In this document: positions 1 through 7,757 of the stretch, in pieces | Layout: each line of letters opens with the position of its first letter | Position numbering within the stretch: the stretch's first letter is position 1 | From: Anaerobacillus arseniciselenatis | GTDB lineage: Bacteria > Bacillota > Bacilli > Bacillales > Anaerobacillaceae | Assembly: GCF_001865995.1 (NCBI RefSeq) | Contig: NZ_MLQQ01000001.1 | Location: 372,001 to 436,000 of the forward strand | Length of the DNA: 64,000 bases | Direction: 5' to 3' | Position numbers and translations under genes: made by a program | The notes under the pieces: model-generated | Databases searched by the model: none | Told to the model about the DNA's origin: nothing | Seen by the model: the letters and a program-made list of their open reading frames with translations, nothing else

Positions 1-151
1 CATGACGGTAACCGTCACCAGTTAATATGGAAAAGAACGAGCAATTTCCTTCTCTTCGCTGTAATCTTCTAGCGAATTTTAGAGGCTCGTTCACGAAATT
101 ACTCGTTCTTTTTTTATACAAAACTGTAATGACGAAGCACCCGTCACCATA
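1..151. repeat. Family A hairpin repeat, copy A1
   Basis: The copy begins with the short hairpin GACGGTAACCGTC and ends with a related GACG..CCGTCACC box near 131-148. Between them an 18-base left arm (31-48) pairs with 95-112 with a single mismatch. The arms enclose a core that contains CTTCGCTGTAA and AGAGGCTCGTTCA. The right arm runs into a T-tract, so a transcript would fold like a rho-independent terminator. Related copies occur near 32.8, 37.1, 41.8, 43.7, 52.8, 54.8 and 60.7 kb. The element may begin left of the window. Confidence 0.8.
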
Positions 152-227
152 TAAGAAGTAAATGCCGACCGAAATCTATTCCAACTTTCTGCTAACCTAC
201 AAACCCCTAAACAACTTTTACAAAAAA

Positions 228-275
228 AAAGCTATATTTTCGAGAACTATATTAAGTCCTAGAAAATATAGCTTT
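228..275. terminator. Hairpin, possible terminator
   Basis: AAAGCTATATTTTC near 228-241 is matched by an inverted GAAAATATAGCTTT near 262-275, giving a stem of about 13 bp with a 20-base loop and A/T-rich flanks. It lies between repeat A1 and the formate dehydrogenase gene and could end a transcript coming from left of the window. No gene is supported in this stretch. Confidence 0.45.
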
Positions 276-598
276 AAAATGTTTATTTTATTGATGCTTA
301 TCTACTTAATAAACGCTAATTTTTCATTTTTAAACTTATTTATTAATTTACCACATTTTTTCGTTTCACGAAATAATTTCATCTTAATACTCTACGCAAT
401 AAACCCTTTTGTTATTATTCACAAAAACTCCTTAATTTCTATTGTAGAAGTTTGTGATTTTTGTACTTATTATATTTTTGAAATTTTGATACAATTAGTA
501 GTGTATTATTATTCCTAATCTTTATATTAGTATATTTCTTTGGAATTAATACATTTTCTAAGTAGTTTGATAGAAAAATGAGAGGGGAGTTTTTTAAA
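276..598. other. AT-rich leader region without a supported gene
   Basis: This stretch upstream of the formate dehydrogenase is very AT-rich. The only long open frame through it (162-518) has a low-complexity Ile/Leu/Phe composition, no good ribosome binding site, and starts inside the preceding hairpin region. I see no convincing -35/-10 pair and no Fnr-type box here, although the promoter for the downstream gene must lie in or before it. Confidence 0.5.
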
Positions 599-2656
599 AT
601 GGGGAAACAAGAAGTCAAAATGATATGCAGTTATTGTGGTACAGGCTGCGGTCTTATAGTAGAAGTAGAGGATAATAAAATTGTAAAAGTAAGAGGGGAT
701 AAAGAAAGTGCGGTTAACAAAGGACAAACTTGTATAAAAGGTTCATTTGCCTACAATTATGTCCATGCTAAAGAACGGTTAACAACACCTCTTATCCGCA
801 AAAATGGCGAACTCCAACCTGCGACTTGGAAAGAAGCTTTATCATTTATTGCTGAAAAACTTACATCATTTAAAAAAGATTTTGGGCCAGATAGCATGTC
901 TATTTTTGCGTGTGCTCGTGCTACGAATGAAACGAACTATGTGACGCAAAAATTTGCTAGAGCTGTACTCGGAATGAATAATATTGACGGTTGTAACCGA
1001 ACATGACACGCTCCTAGCGTTGCCGGTCTGGCAACTGTGTTTGGTGATGGTGCTCCGACAAACCGTTTTGAAGATTTCGATAAAGCCGAAGTATTACTGT
1101 TGATTGGTTCGAATACTACTGATGCTCACCCGGTTGTTGCTAATCGTATCAAAAAAGCGGTAAAAAATGGCGTGAAGCTAATTGTCATTGATCCTAGAAA
1201 GATTGATATGACGAAATCTGCAGAGAAACATTTACAACTTAAAGTTGGAAGTGATATCGCGCTTTTAAATGCAATGATGCACGTGATCATTGAAGAAGGT
1301 TTATACGATAAAGATTATATTGCAAGAGTTTCAGAAGGATTTGATGAACTAAAGGAAAAAGTAAGTATGTATACCCCTGAATACGCTTCAGAAATTACTA
1401 GAGTTGCTGCTGATGATATTCGTGAAGTGGCACGCATGTATGCTTCTGCAGATCATGGAATGATCGCCTATACTTTAGGTATTACAGAGCATCATTTTGG
1501 TGTTAACAACGTATTCGATATTGCTAACATTGCACTTCTTACTGGGAATATTGGTAAAGAAGGTACAGGGATCATGCCACTACGTGGACAAAACAACGTG
1601 CAAGGTGCTGGAGACATGGGCTGCTTACCAAATCAGCTTACAGGTGGCTTGAAAGTGGTTAATGAAGCTGATCGCAAAATTTTTGAAGATGCCTGGGGGG
1701 CCGAACTGCCTGCGGAAGTCGGTCATACACAAACAGCGATGCTTGAAAAAATGACTGCTGGCAAAATGAAAGCATTATATGTCATTGGTGAAAACCCAAT
1801 CTTAGCCGATGTTAATATGCATCACACTACACAAGCTATTCGTAACGTTGACTTACTCATAGTTCAAGACTTATTTTTACATGAAACTGCTAAAATTGCT
1901 GATGTTGTATTACCAGCAAGATCTTGGGCAGAAGTTGATGGTACTTATACGAACGCTGACCGTCGTGTACAAAGAACTCGTCAAGGAATCGAGGCTCATC
2001 CTAACACAAAAGGAGATTGGCAAATTTTATGTGAAATTGCTACTTTAATGGGCTATGAAATGAACTATAACTCGAGTGAAGAAATTTGGAATGAAGTAAG
2101 ATCTTTAGTGCCGCATATGTTTGGTGGAATGACGTATGAGCGCTTTGACAATGAAGGGGGCCTAAATTACCCTTGTCCGTCAGTCGATCATCCAGGAACT
2201 TTTATATTACATGAAAGATTCCATCAAGGGATAGAACTTAAAGAAAAATCACGATTCGTTCCCGTTGATTTTTCACCACCAGCGGAGCCAACCGATGATG
2301 AGTATCCTTTGACACTGACTACCGGAAGACGTTATGAGCAATATAATACAAATTCGCAAACGGCCTATTATCCAGAAAAGATTAAATTAAAACAAACGGA
2401 GGAAACCGTTGATATGCATGCTGACGATGCAGCTAGCCTTAATATTGAAGATGGCGAATATGTTGAAGTAGCATCAAGACGTGGAAAAGTAAAAGTTAAA
2501 GCGAAAATTTGTAAGAAGATGCAAAAAGGTGACGTCTTTATGAGCTTCCATTGGGCTGAAGTACCAACGAATTCATTAACGATTGATGAATTTGATCCTA
2601 TTTCAGGAACCGCTGAATATAAAGCGTGTGCCGTAAAAATTTCAAAACTTGCATAA
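599..2656 (+). CDS. fdhF: Formate dehydrogenase alpha subunit, selenocysteine-containing
   Basis: Molybdopterin oxidoreductase that oxidises formate to CO2. The N-terminus holds the [4Fe-4S] motif C10-x2-C13-x3-C17 and C45. The frame is interrupted once by TGA at 1004-1006 (residue 136), exactly where this family has its Mo-ligand Cys or Sec (NRT-x-HAPSVAGLA), and it continues in the same frame to 2656. A SECIS-like hairpin follows directly, so I read TGA as selenocysteine and give one 685-residue protein close in length to FDH-H (about 715). ATG 599 is preceded by GAGGGGAG at 582-589. There is no N-terminal ferredoxin-like extension, so the electron partner is not encoded here. The alternative, a pseudogene with a nonsense mutation, is less likely because both halves are fully conserved. 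Confidence 0.92.
1004..1035 (+). promoter_or_regulatory. UGA selenocysteine codon with bacterial SECIS-like hairpin
   Basis: TGA lies at 1004-1006. Downstream, GTTGCC (1019-1024) pairs perfectly with GGCAAC (1030-1035) around the five-base loop GGTCT. The loop starts with GG 18 bases after the UGA. Known bacterial SECIS elements have a short stem with a G among the first two loop bases, about 16-37 bases from the UGA, and this one fits. Decoding needs SelB, tRNA-Sec, SelA and SelD, none of which is in this window. Confidence 0.8.
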
Positions 2657-2696
2657 AAAAAGGAGCCGGTCCAATAGGATTTCGGCTCCTTTTTTA
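2657..2696. terminator. Bidirectional rho-independent terminator
   Basis: The stem AGGAGCCG / CGGCTCCT is flanked by A-tracts on the left and T-tracts on the right, so it works for both strands. It sits between the convergent formate dehydrogenase and MFS transporter genes and is the natural end of both transcripts. Confidence 0.85.
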
Positions 2697-2708
2697 TATC
2701 ATTAATCA

Positions 2709-3980
2709 TTAGCTAGCTTTTTCAACTAATTTCTTTTCATTAAGTGCTTTAACTCTTTTAATATCTTTCATCATTAACAATGAGGTAATAAAAGCAATTG
2801 CAAGGAAACCAACGAAAACATAGAATGTTAAGTTATAACTATTTGTCGCTCCATGAATATAAGCTACTAGTTGTGGTCCCATCACTCCTGCCATTGACCA
2901 AGAAGTAAGAATTAAACCATGAATTGCTCCTAATTGTTTTGTTCCGAATAAATCACCAATAAATGCAGGTAATACTGCAAAGCCACCACCATAAATGGTT
3001 AAAACTAAGAAAATCAAAATTTGAAAGGCAATTACATTTGTAATGTTAGGCAAAATTAAAAATGCCACTAATTGAATTGCAAAAAATATTGGATATATTC
3101 TTGACCTTCCGATAAAATCCGAGGCACTTGACCACCCAATTCGACCACCACCGTTGAAAAGACCCATAAATCCTACCATACTAGCAGCTGCGATTGCAGT
3201 CATTCCAACTTTTTCTTGAGCCATCGGTGAAGCAACTGAAATTAGCATTAGTCCTGTTGAAATATTTATAAACATCATCACCCATAACAACCAAAACCTT
3301 TTCGTTTTCGAAGCTTGTTTCGCTGTTAATTGCGCTAAGTCTTGCGTTCCTTTAATATCGTACTTTCCTCCACCTACAGCTGACGGATCCATTCCTTTCG
3401 GTGCCCATCCTACTGGTGGTTTAGCTATATATAAAGCACCTAAAGTCATGAATAGAAAGTATGCAGCCCCTAAAATAAAGAAAGTAGAAGCCACACCTAA
3501 GCTGCCAATTAATTGTGCAGCAACTGGACCAGCGATTAAGGCTCCCGCTCCAAAGCCAAATACAGCCATTCCTGTCGCTAAACCACGACGATCAGGGAAC
3601 CATTTTACAAGTGTAGATACTGGTGAAATGTAACCTAAACCAAGCCCCATTCCACTTAACACCCCGTATGTCAAATAAAATAACGGTAAAGATTCAAGGC
3701 TAACAGCTACACCTGAACCAATAATCCCTGATGCAAAAAGAATTGCTGCAAGCAATGCTGATTTACGAGGGCCATTTTTTTCAACAAACTGACCAAAAGA
3801 GGCCGCAGATATTCCTAGAATAAAAATTGCAATTGTAAAAGCCAATGTAACCTGGGTACTTTCCCACCCTAGCTTTTCTGAAAGTGGATTTTGAAACACA
3901 CTATAAGCGTAGGCGGAACCAATGGATGTGTGAATTGCTACTGCTGATAACGCGATTAACCACCGATTTTTTTGTTTCAT
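2709..3980 (-). CDS. MFS transporter, oxalate/formate antiporter (OFA) type
   Basis: A 423-residue integral membrane protein with about 12 hydrophobic segments and the OFA-family opening (WLIALSAVAIHTSIGSAYAYSVF). It also has the loop G-x3-D-x-I/F-GR (ASDFIGRSR) typical of MFS carriers. OFA members exchange or take up small carboxylates such as oxalate, formate, lactate or pyruvate. The frame could start further upstream, but ATG 3980 has an AGAAAGGAA ribosome binding site and begins like family members. It is convergent with the formate dehydrogenase, so formate is a tempting substrate. However, a LutR-like operator upstream would fit lactate or another carboxylate. The substrate is not decided by sequence. 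Confidence 0.85.
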   Translation of the reverse strand: MKQKNRWLIALSAVAIHTSIGSAYAYSVFQNPLSEKLGWESTQVTLAFTIAIFILGISAASFGQFVEKNGPRKSALLAAILFASGIIGSGVAVSLESLPLFYLTYGVLSGMGLGLGYISPVSTLVKWFPDRRGLATGMAVFGFGAGALIAGPVAAQLIGSLGVASTFFILGAAYFLFMTLGALYIAKPPVGWAPKGMDPSAVGGGKYDIKGTQDLAQLTAKQASKTKRFWLLWVMMFINISTGLMLISVASPMAQEKVGMTAIAAASMVGFMGLFNGGGRIGWSSASDFIGRSRIYPIFFAIQLVAFLILPNITNVIAFQILIFLVLTIYGGGFAVLPAFIGDLFGTKQLGAIHGLILTSWSMAGVMGPQLVAYIHGATNSYNLTFYVFVGFLAIAFITSLLMMKDIKRVKALNEKKLVEKAS

Positions 3981-4101
3981 TTTTTTAATTCCTTTCTCAT
4001 TTGAATTTAGCTTATTTTGGGCAACTTTGTTGCCCACAGCGATATACATGCGCTTTATGCGGACATTAGTAATAAGATTAAAATATGATCCCCTTACCAT
4101 C

Positions 4102-4118
4102 TGGTCATCAGATGACCA
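4102..4118. promoter_or_regulatory. Perfect palindrome, GntR (LutR-like) operator candidate
   Basis: TGGTCATCAGATGACCA is a perfect 17-base palindrome with one central base. It lies about 120 bp upstream of the MFS transporter start and would control that leftward gene. Its core TCATC-N-GATGA matches what I recall as the binding sequence of the Bacillus lactate regulator LutR, a FadR-type GntR protein. The regulator gene is not in the window. Confidence 0.6.
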
Positions 4119-4307
4119 TTACCTCACTATTACTTTAAGCTATTTCTAACTGATTTGAAAATGCTTTTTATCACTTTTTGAAAAAAAATCATCTTTTTAT
4201 TAAATCTTTTTGACAATTGTTAACTTATTGTTGATTATTTTCATTTCCAACTAATGAAAAAACAAGTTATAATTTTGATAAATATTTTTTATGAGGTGAT
4301 TATTGTT

Positions 4308-4405
4308 ATGAAGGATACAATCATATTAATTAGTTCACAGGAGAGATTTCAACAATGAAGCATTTCATTGAACAAAGCAGTAAATATCGAACAGTTAGCC
4401 TATAA
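4308..4405 (+). CDS. Two overlapping micro-ORFs (16 residues each), uncertain
   Basis: ATG 4308 follows a good TGAGGTGAT ribosome binding site and opens a 16-codon frame (MKDTIILISS...) ending at 4358. A second ATG overlaps that stop in an ATGA arrangement (4355) and runs 16 codons to 4405. They could be a leader peptide pair, decayed remains of a longer gene, or chance. The rest of 4119-4479 shows no gene; it is AT-rich and holds the promoters of the divergent transporter and SASP genes. Confidence 0.25.
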
Positions 4406-4479
4406 ATAACTACGTTGGATAAGATTACAATTCATATATTCATTCCCTCAGGCAAGTATATAGGCAAGGAGGGATTAAG

Positions 4480-4668
4480 ATGCCAAATAATAATAAATTA
4501 GTTGTACCTGGCGTTGAGCAAGCATTAGATCAAATGAAATATGAAATTGCCCAAGAATTCGGAGTAAAACTTAATGCAGACGACACATCTAGATCTAATG
4601 GGTCAGTAGGTGGAGAAATTACGAAGCGTCTTGTTCAAATGGCTGAACAACAGCTTAATGGCAAATAG
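4480..4668 (+). CDS. Small acid-soluble spore protein, alpha/beta type
   Basis: A 62-residue protein that coats and protects spore DNA. The family signature is plain: [20 protein letters not shown] near the N-terminus (residues 7-26) and [15 protein letters not shown] near the C-terminus. The E-I/F-G region for GPR protease cleavage during germination is present (YEIAQEFGV). AAGGAGGG lies just upstream of ATG 4480. Expression in the forespore under sigma-G is expected from the family; I did not find a clear sigma-G promoter. The small gene that follows starts 8 bp after its stop. Confidence 0.95.
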   Translation: MPNNNKLVVPGVEQALDQMKYEIAQEFGVKLNADDTSRSNGSVGGEITKRLVQMAEQQLNGK

Positions 4669-4676
4669 GAGTAGCT

Positions 4677-4820
4677 ATGACGAAACGTAAACATTTCCGT
4701 GATGCTGCTGCTAAGAATAATTTCACCCCGACTGAAAGTGTGTATAACGAAGAATTTGCCGATGAAAATGTAGACATTGCAAAGGCGAAAAAAAATAATA
4801 AACGAGTACCAAGAGGTTGA
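4677..4820 (+). CDS. Small basic protein downstream of SASP, probably spore-associated
   Basis: A 47-residue frame starting MTKRKHFRDAAAKNN and ending KKNNKRVPRG. AGGAG lies at the end of the SASP gene, and the start is 8 bp after the SASP stop, so the two are probably co-transcribed. The composition (Lys, Asn, Ala, short, no hydrophobic stretch) resembles the minor Bacillus spore proteins. I do not recognise the exact family. Both genes share the terminator at 4841-4888. Confidence 0.6.
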   Translation: MTKRKHFRDAAAKNNFTPTESVYNEEFADENVDIAKAKKNNKRVPRG

Positions 4821-4840
4821 TAAGAAAAGCGAAAGCGCAA

Positions 4841-4888
4841 AAAGGTGGGCCAAAAGTGTTTGACACTTGTTTTGGCCCACCCTCTTTT
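4841..4888. terminator. Bidirectional terminator built on a family C palindrome
   Basis: GGTGGGCCAAAA pairs with TTTTGGCCCACC around GTGTTTGACAC. Flanking A and T runs allow it to end both the spore-gene transcript and the convergent degV transcript. The inner GTGTTTGACAC is a variant of the dispersed GTGTCAGACAC repeat. The preceding bases (AAGAAAAGCGAAAGCGC) resemble the start of family D repeats. Confidence 0.8.
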
Positions 4889-4903
4889 ATCGCCTTTCAT
4901 CTC

Positions 4904-5746
4904 TTATTCAGCAAAATACATTAAGGCAATCGCACCTGGTCCTGTATGTGTACTTATAATAGGAGTTGTATCAACAATTCTAATATCGTTAAATTGAGTT
5001 TCAGCAATTATCGCTTCTTTAATTTTTGTCGCTAATTCTAGCGTATCAGCGTGAGCGATCCCTACAGATTTGATCGTTTTATTGGCTGTCTCATCCTGTA
5101 GCTGCTTGATAAAGTATTTTATAAGCTGAGGATATGTCCGAACCTTAGAAACAGGTGTGTATACACCATCGGCTAGGGAGGCAATTGGCTTAATTTTCAA
5201 TAATGAACCAACTAAAGCTTTACCTCTTCCAATTCTTCCTCCTTTTAATAAATATTCAAGCGTATCTACCATTAAATACAACGAACTATTTTCTCGAACT
5301 TGATTTATACGACTAATAATTTCTTCTACTGTTTTACCTTCTTTAGCCATTTTCGCAGCCTCTACTACTTGAAATCCTAAAGCAAAAGAAATAAATTTCG
5401 AATCTACGACAGTAACTTTTGATTTAGAAATTTCCGCACCACTTTGTGCTGAATTAAAAGTACCACTCATTCCATTCGATATATGTATTGAAATAATTTC
5501 ACTGCCGTCGGCACCTAAACGATCATAAATTTCTGCGAAAACACCAGCAGCTGGCTGTGACGTTCTAGGTATGTCTTTTGCTTCCTTTAATAATGTAATG
5601 TATTCTTTCGCACTAACATCAACTCCATCAACGTAAGACTTCCCATCTATAGTAATTGTTAATGGTACAACTTCCACTCCTAAGGCATCTAACTCCTCTT
5701 TAGGAACGTCTACAGTCGAATCTGTAACGATTTTTACTTTACTCAA
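4904..5746 (-). CDS. DegV family fatty-acid-binding protein
   Basis: A 280-residue protein, the usual DegV length. It opens with KIVTDSTVDVP and carries the family motifs TSQPA, S-x-SGTFNSA and a basic GGRIGRGKA segment. DegV proteins bind fatty acids; FakB-type members present them to the kinase FakA, but no fakA is nearby. I chose TTG 5746 because GGGGGTG precedes it at a good distance and the protein then starts at the conserved strand. An ATG 15 bases upstream (5761) would overlap that ribosome binding site. Confidence 0.9.
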   Translation of the reverse strand: MSKVKIVTDSTVDVPKEELDALGVEVVPLTITIDGKSYVDGVDVSAKEYITLLKEAKDIPRTSQPAAGVFAEIYDRLGADGSEIISIHISNGMSGTFNSAQSGAEISKSKVTVVDSKFISFALGFQVVEAAKMAKEGKTVEEIISRINQVRENSSLYLMVDTLEYLLKGGRIGRGKALVGSLLKIKPIASLADGVYTPVSKVRTYPQLIKYFIKQLQDETANKTIKSVGIAHADTLELATKIKEAIIAETQFNDIRIVDTTPIISTHTGPGAIALMYFAE

Positions 5747-5854
5747 AATAAGCACCCCCATTTGAAAACCTCTTTTAGAAAAGAGCATTAATATTATTTT
5801 CTTCTATCATACTATAAAAACTCTAATGTTGTTAAGTTTAGATACATGAAGGGA

Positions 5855-5908
5855 TAAAAAAAGATAAGAGCAAAAAACCGTGAGAGTTTTTTTGCTCTTA
5901 TCTTTTTA
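5855..5908. terminator. Strong bidirectional terminator
   Basis: AAAAAGATAAGAGCAAAAAA pairs with TTTTTTTGCTCTTATCTTTTT around CCGTGAGAG. It ends the leftward small gene at 5909 and separates it from degV. Confidence 0.85.
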
Positions 5909-6082
5909 CTACTCAATGCCACTTTCTTTGATAGCATGTTCCCAACTAGGGAAGTAATGGAGGGCACTTCTCATTAGATCAGGATGAGATTTTTTTACTT
6001 TCTTCTTAGCGAGAGCTTCTCCGTCAGAATGTAATTGATTAATGGAACTAATTACATCATTAGCACTCATTTCAATTTCCAT
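5909..6082 (-). CDS. Small protein with a homing-endonuclease-associated-repeat-like motif
   Basis: A 57-residue protein with a near-perfect AAAGGAGGT ribosome binding site before ATG 6082. The C-terminal half (LMRSALHYFPSWEHAIKESGI) resembles the small helical repeat found beside homing endonucleases and in bacilli (pattern h-x2-FxSWexAlxxxGI). That resemblance is from memory and the function is unknown. It stands alone with its own terminator. The charged, soluble composition and strong ribosome binding site argue for a real gene. Confidence 0.7.
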   Translation of the reverse strand: MEIEMSANDVISSINQLHSDGEALAKKKVKKSHPDLMRSALHYFPSWEHAIKESGIE

Positions 6083-6340
6083 ACACAAACCTCCTTTATG
6101 TAGCGTCAAATTTAGTTTTTCCTAAATAAAAGGCTTATATACTATTTTTTCTATATAAACAATAATTTTCCACTAAGTGAATTTCATAATTATTTAAATT
6201 GTTGCCAACAGTTCTTCAAATACTTTATCCCTTTATAAAAGAACCTTTCTTAAACTATAAAATAATAACCCTACCAGAAGATAGGTCTCTATGTTAAAAT
6301 AACCTTTGTCTATTTGTTTGTTGAAAAAGGAGGAAACCTG

Positions 6341-6973
6341 TTGAAAAATGTACCGTTTATTGCAGTTGAAGGGCCAATTGGTGTTGGAAAATCATCTTTG
6401 GCTAAAGAAATTGCAAAACAATATCGATATACGTTATTAAATGAAATTGTAGAGGAAAACCCTTTTTTAGGAAACTTTTACAACGATATAAAAGAGTGGA
6501 GCTTTCAAACTGAAATGTTCTTTTTGTGCAACCGCTATAAGCAGCTTGAGGACATTGAAAGAGGTTATTTAGCAAAAGGGGTACCGGTAGTTTCAGATTA
6601 CCATATCTTTAAAAACCAAATATTTGCTGAACGTACCTTAGAGGCGAGCCAATATGATAAATATAGACAAATCTATTACATATTAACCGCTGATATGCCT
6701 GAGCCTAATTTAATTATTTATTTAAGAGCTAGTTTAAATACATTGTTAGACAGAATTTCACTCCGTGGTAGAGAAATTGAAAAAAATATTGATCCAACGT
6801 ATTTACTTCAGTTGACTAAAGATTATGATCAATTCATGGAAAAGTTTATTAACGATCATCCTCACGTCCCAGTATTAACATTCGATGGCGATCAAATTGA
6901 TTTCATTAAAAATAAAACGGACCTCGAAATGATTTTTTCTAAAATAGATCATCAAATTTGTGTAAATAACTAG
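6341..6973 (+). CDS. dgk: Deoxyguanosine kinase
   Basis: Phosphorylates deoxyguanosine to dGMP in purine deoxynucleoside salvage. It has the P-loop GPIGVGKSS near residue 10, a D/E-rich W-x-F-x-T/L-EM-F substrate region (EWSFQTEMFFL) and the lid R-x3-RGR-x-IE (RISLRGREIE), as in the Bacillus dNK family. TTG 6341 is the start because AAAAAGGAGG lies 8 bases upstream. This gives 210 residues, near the B. subtilis enzyme (about 207). The paralogue dck follows after 17 bp, as in Bacillus. Confidence 0.93.
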   Translation: MKNVPFIAVEGPIGVGKSSLAKEIAKQYRYTLLNEIVEENPFLGNFYNDIKEWSFQTEMFFLCNRYKQLEDIERGYLAKGVPVVSDYHIFKNQIFAERTLEASQYDKYRQIYYILTADMPEPNLIIYLRASLNTLLDRISLRGREIEKNIDPTYLLQLTKDYDQFMEKFINDHPHVPVLTFDGDQIDFIKNKTDLEMIFSKIDHQICVNN

Positions 6974-6990
6974 TAATGGAGCTGAAAATA

Positions 6991-7644
6991 ATGAATGATA
7001 CTACGCTTCCTAATAATGCCCTAATCACGTTAGCTGGTACGGTAGGTGTGGGTAAGTCGACATTAACAAAAAACTTAGCAAATGCGCTACATTTTAAAGC
7101 ATCTTATGAAAAAGTAGATGGTAATCCATACCTAGAAGATTACTATTCAAACTTCAAACAATGGTCTTTTCATTTACAAATTTATTTTCTAGCAGAACGT
7201 TTTAAACAACAAAAAGCGATGTTTGAAAGTGGTTATGGTTACGTGCAAGACCGCAGTATTTATGAAGACGTTGGTATTTTTGCCAAATTACAATACGATC
7301 AAGGGAATATGACAGATCGTGACTTTGATACGTACAGCTCGTTGTTTGAAGCAATGACTTTATCCCCTTATTTTCCCAAGCCAGACGTTTTAATTTATTT
7401 AGATGGATCACTCGAAAAAATTATTGAGAGAATTAATATGCGCGGTCGTAAAATGGAAATCGAAACTCCAATTAAGTTTTGGGAAGACTTATATGAGCGC
7501 TATCATAATTGGATAAATGAATTTACCGTATGCCCGATACTAAGATTAGATATTGAAACTTATGATAGCCGTGACCCTGATTCTATTTCGGCAATTATTA
7601 AAGAAATAGAAAAAATTACAGCTAAGGAACTCGTGCTGAAATAG
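6991..7644 (+). CDS. dck: Deoxyadenosine/deoxycytidine kinase
   Basis: Second deoxynucleoside kinase, converting deoxyadenosine and deoxycytidine to their monophosphates. P-loop GTVGVGKST near residue 16, KQWSFHLQIYFLAERFK, the DRSIYED segment and the lid RINMRGRKMEIE are all present. ATG 6991 is preferred over ATG 6976 because TGGAGCTG lies just upstream; it gives 217 residues, the usual length. It is transcribed together with dgk. A hairpin follows the gene. Confidence 0.94.
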   Translation: MNDTTLPNNALITLAGTVGVGKSTLTKNLANALHFKASYEKVDGNPYLEDYYSNFKQWSFHLQIYFLAERFKQQKAMFESGYGYVQDRSIYEDVGIFAKLQYDQGNMTDRDFDTYSSLFEAMTLSPYFPKPDVLIYLDGSLEKIIERINMRGRKMEIETPIKFWEDLYERYHNWINEFTVCPILRLDIETYDSRDPDSISAIIKEIEKITAKELVLK

Positions 7645-7659
7645 ATAGAAAGATTTTAC

Positions 7660-7727
7660 TGCGGACATATGTCTGTTCTACTTTAAATAAAGCAATTATT
7701 ACCTAATTAGCAGAACAGATGTCCGCA
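7660..7727. terminator. Hairpin between convergent dck and recQ
   Basis: TGCGGACAT...CTGTTCT (7660-7679) pairs with AGAACAGATGTCCGCA (7712-7727), with a four-base bulge in the left arm and a loop of about 32 bases. No T-run follows, so it is a weaker terminator candidate, but it is the only strong structure between the convergent genes. Confidence 0.5.
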
Positions 7728-7757
7728 ACACCATTACAAAAACATAAGAACGCTTGT

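Noticed and set aside
162..518. 118-residue open frame upstream of the formate dehydrogenase
   Set aside because: Low-complexity Ile/Leu/Phe/Asn sequence in AT-rich DNA, no ribosome binding site, and it overlaps a hairpin at 228-275.
599..2656. Formate dehydrogenase as a pseudogene split by a nonsense codon
   Set aside because: The TGA is exactly at the Cys/Sec site, is followed by a SECIS-like hairpin, and the downstream part shows no decay.
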